64,000 nucleotides of DNA from Homalodisca vitripennis (lineage: Eukaryota > Arthropoda > Insecta > Hemiptera > Cicadellidae), in contig NC_060213.1 in NCBI RefSeq assembly GCF_021130785.1, positions 64,394,001 to 64,458,000 of the forward strand, in the 5' to 3' direction. Numbering within the stretch: the stretch's first letter is position 1; each line of letters starts with the position of its first letter. The notes beneath the pieces were generated by a model. The model saw only the letters and a program-made list of their open reading frames with translations. It did not search any database and had not been told where the DNA came from. The position numbers and the translations under genes are program-made. Below, one piece after another: positions 1 through 10,079 of this stretch.

Positions 1-204
1 ATTAGCCCAACAGTGTAACATTCCAAGAAATAGAGACTTTTTGTTCATGTTCTCTACACATCCAGTTTTTTAGACCCCGACTCATATTCCTTAAATTCGT
101 GTCGTTGCCCGACTGTCCGTCTGCGTGATAATAACACTTGGTCATAGAGATTTGAAACTTGTTCTAAGGAAAACCGCTATTAAAGTCCAACCCCTATTTT
201 GAGG

Positions 205-575
205 TCAAAATGCTAAAGGCAGCAAAGTTGCAGTAATCAGCGATAAAGTTACTGTCAGTTCAGTGAAGACTTTTGTCAGGTTCATCAAAACTCCGTTGTT
301 TCTTTTTTCCTTTCCTTAATTCACATATCTAGCTGAGTGATTAGCGTTTCAGATTATCACCCCAGGGACTCATGTTCGATTTCCGTTTCAGCAAAATTCC
401 AAAGGCAGCAAAGTTACAGTAATGAGCGATGAAGTTATTGTTAGTTCGGTGAAGACTTTTGTCAGGTTCTTCAAAACTCCGTTGTTTCTTTTTGCCTTTC
501 CTTAATTCGATATCCAACTGAGTGATTAGCGTTTCAGATTATCACCCCAGGGACTCATGTTCGAATTGCGTTTCG
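205..575 (+). repeat. Tandemly duplicated 186-bp unit with tRNA-like SINE head
   Basis: Two copies of the same unit lie head to tail; the motif GGCAGCAAAG recurs at 218 and 404, a period of 186 bp. Each copy carries a tRNA-promoter-like pair: an A-box-like TAGCTGAGTGATTAGCG (330-346; second copy near 516-531) and a B-box-like TGTTCGATTTC (373-383; TGTTCGAATTG at 558-568). The spacing of about 40 bases is tRNA-like. This suggests a tRNA-derived SINE whose head was duplicated together with flanking DNA. No cloverleaf was established, so it is not called a tRNA gene. No A-rich tail or target duplication is obvious. Confidence 0.55.
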
Positions 576-593
576 GGTATAGTATTTTACGCA

Positions 594-655
594 CTAATAA
601 ATAATAATAATAATTCTTATTGCAGGGGGACAATATACATTGTATTGCAAGCAAA
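594..655 (-). mobile_element. 3' terminal scrap of a jockey/CR1-type LINE
   Basis: Read on the minus strand this is the last ~50 bases of a LINE: CTTGCAATACAA, then CCTGCAATAAG, then an ATT/ATTT-repeat tail. The same order occurs at the 3' end of the larger minus-strand LINE ending near 44330 (CTTGCAATACAA, CCTGCAATAAAG, (ATT)n). The scrap is therefore an extremely 5'-truncated copy of the same family. No coding sequence remains. Confidence 0.6.
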
Positions 656-1410
656 CGTCATTATGATATATACATGTATATAAAATATCAGGTATCTGTT
701 TTACAATGTATACTACTAAAAGAATCCTACAACATTTAGGCATAGATAATAATACCATTTACTCCTTCATTCATTATTATAAAATCCAGATTGTGTGAGA
801 ATGTTCTAATTGTCCCAGCGGTGTCTCAGGAACTCATCGATAGAATAAAACACACCTGACACCAAAGGGCGGTTTAAAACAAGCCTTAAATTGACTGAAA
901 TTTTGTAGCCCTTTGATCACTTTGACACCGTATTGTCTTGGGAGCTGTTTATAAGCTGTTGTGGTCGCTAGTAGTTCCTACCTCTTGTCTAGTGATTGTG
1001 AGCATCTATACTCCTCAACAAAGTAAACTTTGCACTGAAATTTCACATTCCTGTAATCCATGTTGAGTACAGAGTAAGAAAATATCCAGATAATAAAATT
1101 AAAAGTTTTGCAAAATATTTATTTTTAAATGCAAATTTTAGCACATAATTAAGTAACCAGTGCTTGGTCAGTACTATTTTGCAAATATAAAAGACAAACT
1201 TACTAGATAAATTTTACTATAAATTTAAAGACTGTTATAAAACCCATCTTGTTGTCTTTTGACAGAAGTAGGCTTCTCAGATCTGTGTATGTAGGCTATG
1301 TACATTTTCTTGATCAGGAAACAAGGAAAAATCAACTATAGACATAAAATAAAAAGACCGGAGAAAATTAAAATTACCATAAATAACCACCTTTTAAAAT
1401 ATTGTTTTGA
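656..1410. other. AT-rich DNA without recognised feature
   Basis: No gene, RNA or repeat recognised. Short open frames on either strand have no recognisable protein motif. Confidence 0.5.
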
Positions 1411-1985
1411 TCATGGCAACAAAGCAAACTCAAAATTGGAGTCAGAATATAATTCACTCGAACTAGAAGTGCTCATACACGTGCAAAACCTACGAAATTG
1501 CGAACGAAGCCGTGGATAACTAACTGCTAGGATGATAATATACTTCGTGCAGAGCTGCTTCAGATTATCCAAAAACAACACAAGTTTTGAGAAAATGTAA
1601 TCATGGCAACAAGGTAAACACAAAATTGGAGTCAGAATATAATTCACTCGAACTAGAAGTGCTCATACACGAGTAAAACCTACGAAATTGCGAACGAAGC
1701 CGTGGATAACTAACTGCTAGGATGATAATATATTTCGTGCAGAGCTGCTTCAGATTATCCAAAAACAACACAAGTTTTGAGAAATGTAATCATGGCAACA
1801 AGGTAAACACAAAATTGGAGTCAGAATATAATTCACTCGAACTAGAAGTGCTCATACACGAGTAAAACCTACGAAATTGCGAACGAAGCCGTGGATAGCT
1901 AACTGCTAGGATGATAATAGATTTCGTGCAGAGCTGCTTCAGATTATCCATAGACACAAACAACACAAGCTTTGAGAAATGTAAT
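1411..1985. repeat. Three tandem copies of a ~189-bp unit
   Basis: The landmark TCATGGCAACAA begins copies at 1411, 1601 and 1790. Copies are nearly identical; the third carries a small insertion (TAGACAC) near its end. Minus-strand open frames run through each copy only because the sequence is repeated; stops interrupt them and no family is recognised. The array directly abuts a GC-rich, promoter-like stretch (2040-2470), so it could be part of a transposon 5' region or of a duplicated regulatory segment. Confidence 0.85.
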
Positions 1986-2039
1986 GTATCTTCCCGGAAA
2001 GATAAGATGAGCTCTGTTGACAGCAACAAAACGCAGACT

Positions 2040-2470
2040 GCCACACATCGCGCTTACGTTGAGATGCGCATTTCCATCCACTTAGGGCACATTTGCTCAC
2101 AGCCTACAATGCGAGCTGGTTTGGGCTCCGCCCCACGAGGAGTAGTGATCGATTAGAATGATTAGATCGATTTTATGTGCAGCTTCGTCCCCAGGTGCGC
2201 AGAACAGAACAAAGGAATGGGCCGCGTTAAGTAGGCATCTCCGCGCGGTCATGCGCTGTTTATGGTCGAACCTTAGGCGCAAATCGGCGAAAACCAGGGT
2301 TTTACAGCGGTGTTTATGGGGCATTGCGGAGTGTTCAACAAATTGATGAGGTGTCGTTAGTTTTGTGCGACTGGTTGGTACTGTGTACCAGTAGTGTTGG
2401 TTTCGCTACGTATGGACTCAGCAGCTTCAAGTACAAGTACCCGTGAGAAGTGAAGGTGCACAAACGGGGG
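2040..2470 (+). promoter_or_regulatory. GC-rich promoter-like island with possible short first exon
   Basis: A CpG-containing, GC-richer block in AT-rich surroundings. Near its right edge an ATG at 2412 opens the peptide MDSAASSTSTR and runs into a GTGAGA splice-donor-like sequence at 2443 (exon end CC). A low-complexity Ser/Thr N-terminus followed at once by a donor is what a short first coding exon would look like, but the exon side of the donor is weak, no TATA or clear initiator was found, and no downstream exon is recognised in the window. It could equally be the 5' region of a transposon, since it follows a triplicated repeat. Confidence 0.25.
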
Positions 2471-4860
2471 ACAGTTTAAGAACCTACTGTACAAGCTGCC
2501 ATCTTGGCTTTAGCACCTATAGAACCATGTTAAACACTCCCCACCATTATTTATCCTCATAACATTTTGGGAATCGCCTCATTTGATAGATACCATTAGA
2601 TGCCTTTAGATTTCTATAGGCATCCAAACGCTTTTTAGTATTTTAAGTTATATTAGTGTGCATGAGATATTCAGGAAAAAACTATATGATTTTACTTAAT
2701 CATTTGCGTATTCAAATATACAATTTAGAAGAAAAAAATCAAAGGTGTTTCGATGTGTATTTGTGAATCATAAATTTAAAATTAAACATAATCTTTCGAT
2801 CAAAATAAGAGCCTGAAGATTTTTTAAGTTTAACATTATTCTTATAGTGTAAAAACTACGATACTACGTTTAATATTTATCAAGTAGCGTACACCGCGTA
2901 CTGAATGGATCTTGCAGCGCTGGGCAAAAATGTTCAATTAATTAATGCCCTAGACGGAAAGATTCAGTTAATTGTGTGTAAATAAACAACTTACCGTCAA
3001 TCCAAGTCCAGAAATTTGATTCACTATTGTGCTTAGTGAATTAGCTTAGTCAGCTAATTACACTCGTAATAAAGTATGAAGCTTTATTTGTCACCAACAA
3101 AAATTGCTTGTTTTATGGATAACCCAATATAAGCACATTCTGAAAAACTTCTTCATTGGTATTAGTAATCAGCAACGAATATTAGGAGAGAGTGGTGCTC
3201 TCAGACCTTTCGAGAAAAATAACAAAATCCTCAGGTAAGGGTATAAATTTACGTATATCTTTTAGCGTTAAATCACATTGTACACTTAACGAAATTTTAG
3301 TTTCAAAAAAGAAACTAACAGGCATTGATTTAGGATTGATACAGTAAGGTGGTGCAATCGATTTTGAATTTATAAAATGTTAACATCATAGTTGTTTAAG
3401 ATAACTTCCCTAGATACAGAAAAAGGAGAATTTTTTAAATCACCCAAGGTGAAATTACAGGAATTTAAAGCAGGAAATTTAACCATTGTGTAATCAGGCA
3501 AAAAATAAGAAATCCTGAATGTAAAAATGTGAAATGTTACGCTATGTACATTAGTTATAGTTTCAGGGAGTGAAAGGTTTTTATTACAAAATTTTAATAA
3601 AGTCATAAATGAATAAAAACATGTTACACTCTAAAGGTATAATTAATTATGTACATGCCGTAAAATTTTAAATATTTTTCTTTCGCCATTTTTATTTTGG
3701 ATAGAGTTTAAAATTGACTACATTTAATACTGTACATGCCTGTTATTTCACATCGCCTGATACAAAAACCAATTGGCATAAATAATTTTGTTTTTTTGTA
3801 AGTATCGCAGTGCTTAAGGTGGTGTACGTTAAGGACTGTGATGCTTATTGTTATTCATTACTTACTTAGTTAATATATTATCTTGAATGGAGAGTTATTC
3901 CCAGAGTAAGTATATCGTTAGGTTACATTATCTCCATAGCAAAATGGCAGACAGGTGAATAGCTTCATACACTTTATTAAATAGATAAAAAGAACATGCA
4001 GAGTCCTCACGATGCATAGGACACCGTATGCAACCTCACATACACAACTAAAAATCTCTGTAAAAATTCATGCTGCCTTAGAAATGTTTTCTTTAAATTT
4101 GTAATTTTTTTAATGAATTAATTTTATGCTTTTTTAGAGCTTGTATGCAGCCTCGCATCCAAGCTCCGAAAAAGGGCACATAATTAACTCTAATTTTTTA
4201 AAAAGAGATTTTTTAGTTTTGAATACATTATTAATTGGATCTTAACATTAAATAAATCCAACCAACGCGCAACTTTTACCTCTTGTAGGAAAACATTGCC
4301 ATTTTTTAGAAGGTAAGAACAAGGCTACTGCGTGTAAAAATATAATAACTGAGAACTGGGATGGTTATTTAACCCGGAATAGTGGTTTTGGGCAGGATAT
4401 TAAACTTAAACTTTTAGATTGCCATCAAAAGGTGTCCAAAAATGATTTTGACCACATTTTAGACTAACATTTCATTTTTTTAATAAGTGTGCAACAATTG
4501 TATAAATGACTACGTTTTTAGCTTAATAAAACGTTAAAAAAATTTTCCAATGGAGAGCCTACGAAGTCCACTTTTCCTAGTGAGTATTCCAAACACCCCG
4601 CCCCCCTCGTTAAAAGCACATTTCTAAGGTCTTGCATGTTACAACAATCCTAACTTAGGCCCCTGAGGACATATATTCATAGAAAAAGGTACAGTACTGT
4701 ATATATTCTGGGTAATGAAATCCTTTTACCTTTTAATCGTTCATTAAATAAACTGTCAGTGCCAATTAAAGCACATGACGTCAGATGTTAAATCCAACAG
4801 TTGTCTTTTTCCATTAAGTAAAATACCGCAATTATGTAATCATGTTTACTATTACCAGAA
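2471..4860. other. AT-rich non-coding stretch
   Basis: No gene recognised. A short segment near 3210-3250 (GAGAAAAATAACAAAA then GGTAAGGGTA) resembles 28345-28375 and probably marks an old dispersed repeat. The ORF-length frames here have no motif. Confidence 0.5.
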
Positions 4861-4919
4861 TCGAGCAGGAGGACTGAGGCGACTGCGATCCGGCCTACTG
4901 ATAGGAGAACAGGGGCCAC

Positions 4920-5035
4920 AATTGCCCTGTTAATGGGTTGTTACCTGTTATTAGTCCAATCAAGCCAGGGAGCGCCAGCTCTGTAGGTAATATGAGTCCA
5001 TTAACAGGTCCGACTCCCCACTAACAGGTTCCATC
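4920..5035. promoter_or_regulatory. Cluster of four AACAGGT-type motifs
   Basis: Within ~105 bases there are CCTGTTAAT (4926), ACCTGTTA (4943), TAACAGGTC (5002) and TAACAGGTT (5022). The first and third form an inverted pair (CCTGTTAATGG / CCATTAACAGG). AACAGGTT resembles half or variant sites of Grainyhead-type factors; that assignment is inference. The stretch is more GC-rich than its surroundings. Confidence 0.3.
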
Positions 5036-5347
5036 TACAGTTGCATTGAATGAGAATTGCTTTTACGAGTGTTAATTGTGTTTGGCTTGTCTATAGACTA
5101 TAAGATTATATTGAGTGGATTGATTCTGCGGATGAGGACCCGTACGGTAATAACCTGTGAAACTAATCTTTTTTAGTCCGCCTACAAGACGCTGTAGAAA
5201 TTTTTTTATCTAAAAGCAACGAACTAGACTGATAAAAAGGTACTTCGTGAGATTAAGGATTAAAAACGAAGGAAATTTTATGCTTGAACCAAAAGGCTTA
5301 TGCTTTTCTGAATTCTACCAAATATGAATATGTATGTGTGTTTTTAT

Positions 5348-5349
<2 letters not shown>

Positions 5350-5440
<91 letters not shown>
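5350..5440. repeat. (CA)n/(TA)n microsatellite
   Basis: About 40 CA units run from 5350 to 5430 and are followed directly by five TA units. The open frame spelling Thr-His repeats here is an artefact of the microsatellite. Confidence 0.97.
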
Positions 5441-5441
<1 letters not shown>

Positions 5442-5443
5442 TT

Positions 5444-5607
5444 ACTTGGTCTTCCTATCATATGTTAATTTGGTTGTTTAAACGCATATGTGACAGAAAC
5501 GGCCAGGTCCGATATAATTGAATCGTAAAAAGTAAGGGATCTATGGTGTAGTGGTGACACACTCACGCACATATGTATACGGGTATATATTTATATATTT
5601 GTGATTC

Positions 5608-5653
<46 letters not shown>

Positions 5654-5802
5654 GAATCACAAAAAGTACTTGCCCCGCTTGGAATCGAACCCGGATATCT
5701 CACTTGCCGGGTGAGTGTGACGATTCAATTATATTGGACCTGGCCGTTTCTGTCACATATGCGTTTAAATAACCAAATTAACATATGATAGGAAGACCAA
5801 GT
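5444..5802. repeat. Large palindrome: 82-bp inverted arms around SINE halves and (TA)n
   Basis: The arm at 5444-5525 is, with only a few mismatches, the reverse complement of 5721-5802. Inside it a second, self-complementary hairpin spans 5600-5661: TGTGATTCTAT, a (TA)n core at 5613-5650, then ATAGAATCACA. The whole structure could extrude as a cruciform. The two sides carry different halves of one tRNA-related SINE, so the palindrome looks like two opposite copies that each lost part. Confidence 0.85.
5640..5720 (-). mobile_element. tRNA-derived SINE (B-box half); A-box half at 5536-5568 on +
   Basis: Read on the minus strand: CACACTCACCCGGCAAGTG, a B-box GGTTCGATTCC, then GGGGCAAGTACTTTTTGTGATTCTAT, leading into (TA)n. 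On the plus strand at 5541-5560 the matching A-box half reads TGGTGTAGTGGTGACACAC and joins the same CACACTCAC junction. Together the halves describe a Pol III-type SINE head with a short 3' body ending in a TA-rich tail. Neither half alone is a functional tRNA gene. Confidence 0.5.
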
Positions 5803-5879
5803 ACCTGTCAAACGACTTTTATCTACATTCATTAAATTTGTATAAATAGCAATAGTAGAATTTAATTGCAATAAACATT

Positions 5880-5935
5880 GAATCACAAAAAGTACTTTTT
5901 CCGCCGGGACCCAAACCGGACCTCTTACTACATAT
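5880..5935 (-). mobile_element. Degenerate second copy of the same SINE 3' half
   Basis: On the minus strand the order is a corrupted B-box (GGTTTGGGTCCC), CGGCGGAAA, then AGTACTTTTTGTGATT, matching the SINE end at 5650-5690 with several changes. Confidence 0.4.
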
Positions 5936-6815
5936 ATTGGGTAATTTTATAGCTTGCGTTCTGTTTGAAATGATATTAAATGAAACATGTCTTTATTAGA
6001 GGTGAAGTTAGGACTATAAAGTCCTCTCTACCACTTAACCAGAACTACTTTGATGAGTGGAGTTCCGATGAAGGGTTCTGAGAACTCGAAAATTAAACAA
6101 CATGTACACTGATTTATCTAATTTAAACCTCTTTACGAGTTTATTTATATCCTTAATGGTGAAATGATCTTTGTTGTCTGAAAAATGTCGTTTTCTCTAA
6201 TGAATTATTGTAAAAATGTGTAGTTAATACCTTGAAATCTATTATTGACTTAATTGTGTTGATGAGAATATTGTTTACATTTTTGTTAGTGTTGTGTTCC
6301 CCCAATACATTACAAACACATGAAACTATTAAATATTTTATAAATACTCAATAATGATAAATTCAAAATGAGATGAGGAACCCAGTATCAAATCTTTTTA
6401 TAGGATAGAGCAGTACATCTCGGCATAATCTAACGAGCTTGAAAGATGTGAAACATCAAAGAAGACATCACACACTCCGCTTTGAGCACACGTGACCAGA
6501 TGAGTCAGGACCCGAATTAAAACTCTGGACCGGTTGATTAAGAGGCGAATAAAACATTAACGGGGGCATAACTAAGGTTAGTTTAGGGTAAAAAGCGTGT
6601 CGGACAGCCATTACTGGAGAAGCATGGCTTGTCTGGGTCCCTACGGGGAGGCATGATTCACGTGCACTGGCCGAGTAAACATGGAATCACCGGGACTCGG
6701 TATTTATGTCCAGGTTCGTAGAGGAAGAACACGCCGGAATCCGCTAATAAACATGTAAGTGGGTCGAGAGGGTAAGCTTAATAAATTGTTTTTAAGTTTA
6801 GTGCGGAATGCGGAT
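5936..6815. other. Non-coding stretch, no clear feature
   Basis: No gene recognised. From about 6480 the base composition becomes more GC-rich and continues into the RT scrap at 6820, so this may be older, unrecognisable LINE sequence. Confidence 0.35.
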
Positions 6816-6905
6816 ACGGTTCTCTCTGTGGGCTATAATAGGGGTTCCGCAGGGATCTAGTCTAACCCGGCTACTTTTCTTTCTTCTAGCGATCCCAGTA
6901 TTTAT
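6816..6905 (+). pseudogene. Possible LINE reverse-transcriptase scrap (GVPQGS box)
   Basis: One frame reads IIGVPQGSSLTRLLFLLL (about 6834-6890). GVPQGS-x-L-x-x-x-LF is the conserved block preceding the catalytic YxDD box in non-LTR reverse transcriptases. The downstream YxDD box is not visible, the frame ends shortly after, and the upstream fingers region is not recognisable. If real, it is a very small relic; a chance match of this length is unlikely but possible. Confidence 0.35.
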
Positions 6906-8530
6906 ACAACTGTGTTGGACAGACACGAATAAACATGCAAGCGGTCTTTAAGAATAACCTCAATAAATATAAGTCCTTGTGCTTTATGGAGGGGCTCGTA
7001 AATAAAAGAGATTTGGGTCCTCCAGGATTTATTTCGAACCGTGTGCTGTTTATAGGGGAATGTTAGTTTTACTCCGGAGCAATCAAGAAGTGCATACACC
7101 GTTTACTTACGGGATATGAATATTATAATCTTATACCTAATGAATGGTATATCATAATATACTTTTACTATAGCCAATTAGACCATGAAATGAGATTCAT
7201 AAATGAACAGGTTAGTTTAAAGATACGGATTTTTTTATTACATTATATTACCTTTATAACTCCTCATAGTTATAACTGAAATGTGCAGGCTAGAATTTTT
7301 AAGATACGTCATTTGAGAAGAAATACACATTGAAACGTATTAAAATATGAATGGAAAAATTTATTGTTCAACGATTCTTTAAAGGTACATAAAATTAAAT
7401 ACAAAGTTATTTGTAAATTTTTTATTGCGTACTTTTTATTTTGTCTTATGTTTCTTTAAATAGGTATTAATAACCAACCACCGTTCTTTTTTTTTTTTTA
7501 TACAGTAGTTTATCTAAAACAGTTCCCAGATTTGGCCGCCATCTTGGGGTGACACTTGGCATTAATTTATTTTTTTAAAGATTATTTTGATTATGAAAAA
7601 ACGTCTTTACTACCAGAGACTACGATCTTTCACTTCCTACCGGAAGTGATTCAACTTATCGATCGGAAGTAATCTAGAACTAATTAAAAGGAACAATAAT
7701 TATAATTCACATTATATGAAACGGAAATAACATTTTTATAGTATGTATGAAAAATAAAATTTCCTTAGTGACATTATTATATACGTATAAATTAATTATT
7801 ATAACATCTAAGAGATTTGTATTTACGAATTTTTTATATGATACAATGCATAGTTAATTTTAAAATATTACCATTAATTTACTGCTTAAAAGGTGACCAG
7901 AGTCGATCACCTCCTATTAATTAATAGGAGGCTGTCCCGATCCATAACCAAAATGCCTTACCCATCCTGAATATCCCGTTACTTCCGAAAGTCGTGCAAA
8001 AAAGCCCTTTATATTTAAATATTATACAGCTCTTGCATCAGTGTCAATTAATTTGTCTCCTGACTGTGCATATAAAACAATGACAGAATCGAAAAAAATA
8101 TTGATTTTCTTTTAAAGTTTTAAAGATACAATGTAGTTTTTTTTGTAGTAGATTTCGAATAGTTTTTTTTTTTTTTAATAAAATGTCCTATTTCAACTTT
8201 AATTTAATATAGCACATGGCACTAGAGGTGACCAAAAATATTCTCTGATTGGACTAATTAAAAAAATCTATTGGTTACTTGATACAAATACTATTAAAGG
8301 CATGAAAGGTTTCTTTAAGGAGAAATTGATATAACTTATTGGATTCTAAAAATATTCTGACATCTATCATAAGTATCTAAAAACTGTACCCTTCACCTGT
8401 ACCAAATAGAATGGTTTCTGAATTGAAATTGGGCGAAGGGATCCTAGTTGCAAGGTTCATATTTTTAAAATTACGCTCTTACAATAATGTAACAAGGTGA
8501 ATAAGGTATCATGTTTTTGTACGTATTAAT
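6906..8530. other. AT-rich non-coding stretch
   Basis: Nothing recognised apart from poly-T and poly-A runs. A short palindrome, GGTGACCAGAGTCGATCACC, lies near 7892-7911, and TATTAATTAATAGGAGG follows it. Confidence 0.45.
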
Positions 8531-8534
8531 AAAC

Positions 8535-8665
8535 CCCCCCCCCACCTGACGAAGAGGATAGATTCCAAATCTCGAAACGTTGTGTTATACCTTATGTAAC
8601 CTATAACGATGGTAAATGTCCAAAATCCTGTTATCCTTTCAAACCTTCCATCGTCAATAACAAAC
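8535..8665 (+). repeat. Dispersed repeat family 'R-A', copy 1
   Basis: Contains ordered blocks GACGAAGAGGATAGATTCC, TCTCGAAACGTTGTG, AACGATGGTAAATGTCC, ATCCTGTTATCC and CTTCCATCGTC. The same blocks recur on the minus strand at 26695-26800 and, for the right-hand half, at 14085-14150 and 63265-63330. A poly-C run (8532-8545) precedes it. The element class is unknown; the GACGAAG...TCGAAAC motif pair is seen at transposon edges in many animals. Confidence 0.65.
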
Positions 8666-8859
8666 TTTAAATAAAAAAGTTGAATAAACCTATCTATTGA
8701 AAAATCGTTGATTCATGATATAATAGATTCCTTGTTATTTCAGACTTAATTTTAATCGGGCGTCATTATGGAAACCCTGCCGCCCACATAGATTGTGTGT
8801 AGGAAACACCAACCACCTTCATGTACAAAGAGTACATTTATCCGGAAGCGATACAAATC

Positions 8860-9130
8860 AACTATTAATCACAAAAAACCCACCCTCCTTGCCACCAGCG
8901 AGCGACACGTGTTGGTTACGTGAAAGGGTGACAAGTGAAGCGTGCAAGGGTGTCCCCAGCTAACCGTTATGATCCCAATATCCTGTACAGCGTTTAACTG
9001 GCTGGAGATAACATCGGCGCCAGGGCCTCCCCTAGCGAGCCCGGCCGGCGACAACCCTGGTCATCACTCAGGCCTCAGCTGCCTGCTACGTGACAGGGGC
9101 GTATCCACTACGCAAATGTTATAACAGACT
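8860..9130. promoter_or_regulatory. GC-rich island of unknown role
   Basis: A sharply GC-richer segment (for example 9000-9055) in AT-rich DNA. Overlapping 60-aa frames on both strands show no motif, and no splice context makes them convincing exons. Candidate regulatory element or unrecognised old insertion. Confidence 0.2.
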
Positions 9131-10075
9131 AATAATGCAAAGGTTCTACCCACATCACGTGCCGCATAACAGGCTTCGCTGAGGTTCAATGGAAAATTGC
9201 AAGTTTATAGCTCGTTTCTTTATTGTACATCCTCCAGCAAAACAAAAAAGATATCGTGTCAGCTTATTGAGTGATTCAACGATGCTCAGCTGAATTCTCT
9301 GGTTGACATTACTATTTAGATGTGAAGTCTTATGCAATATGACAAGTCTACAGATGATGATTTTTGCTCATTAACTTGGATTACGTATTAGGTTTTAAAT
9401 AATAAAAGCCTTAACACCAAGTCACCATAACGACGTTGCTTGTGTTGACATAGTTAGGCAACATCGTAAAATCTCTTTTGAGTGTACTAATTATTTATTC
9501 ATCTATTTTCTCGTTGACGAAGCGATACAGCAGAGTCTCGAAAGACTCCACAGAACGTAAAGAGTCTGTACCGAACCAACTGTAAAGTCTTCGACTGGGA
9601 CATAATGTTCCATTCAACTACAGATTGAGCACACCATGTATCCATAACCTATGTTTATATATATACTAGGTAGGGGAACGTCTGCAAGGAATTCCTTTAC
9701 GGAACTTCCTGTTTGCTACTTGTTGTTGTCCTTTGATCTTTTCATCTCAATCAAACATATTTCTTCCCTGACCAACAGAAACGTACGCAAGGAGTTTAGT
9801 CTCTAGGACCTTTCTATCAATGGTTATCGCACGGATGGACGGTGACTCGAGTTAAGAAGTGACCTGTCTGGGCCCTTAATGATTATAGTCAAGTCGACAA
9901 AATTTAATAAATTATCTTAAAACTTTGATTTATAGATCAATAATTTCTAGCATTTATATTATAAACGCATTTGGCGTTAAAAATTAAGCAATGTAACTTT
10001 AAGAATGCATTCAAATTTATCTGAATGATTGATGTGAACTGTTTACTGTAGTCTCTAGAAAGAACATCGATCATG
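9131..10075. other. Non-coding stretch
   Basis: No gene recognised. Near 9513-9550 another GACGAAG ... TCTCGAAAGACTCC motif pair occurs, reminiscent of the dispersed repeat at 8535, but the flanks do not match. Confidence 0.4.
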
Positions 10076-10079
10076 AATC

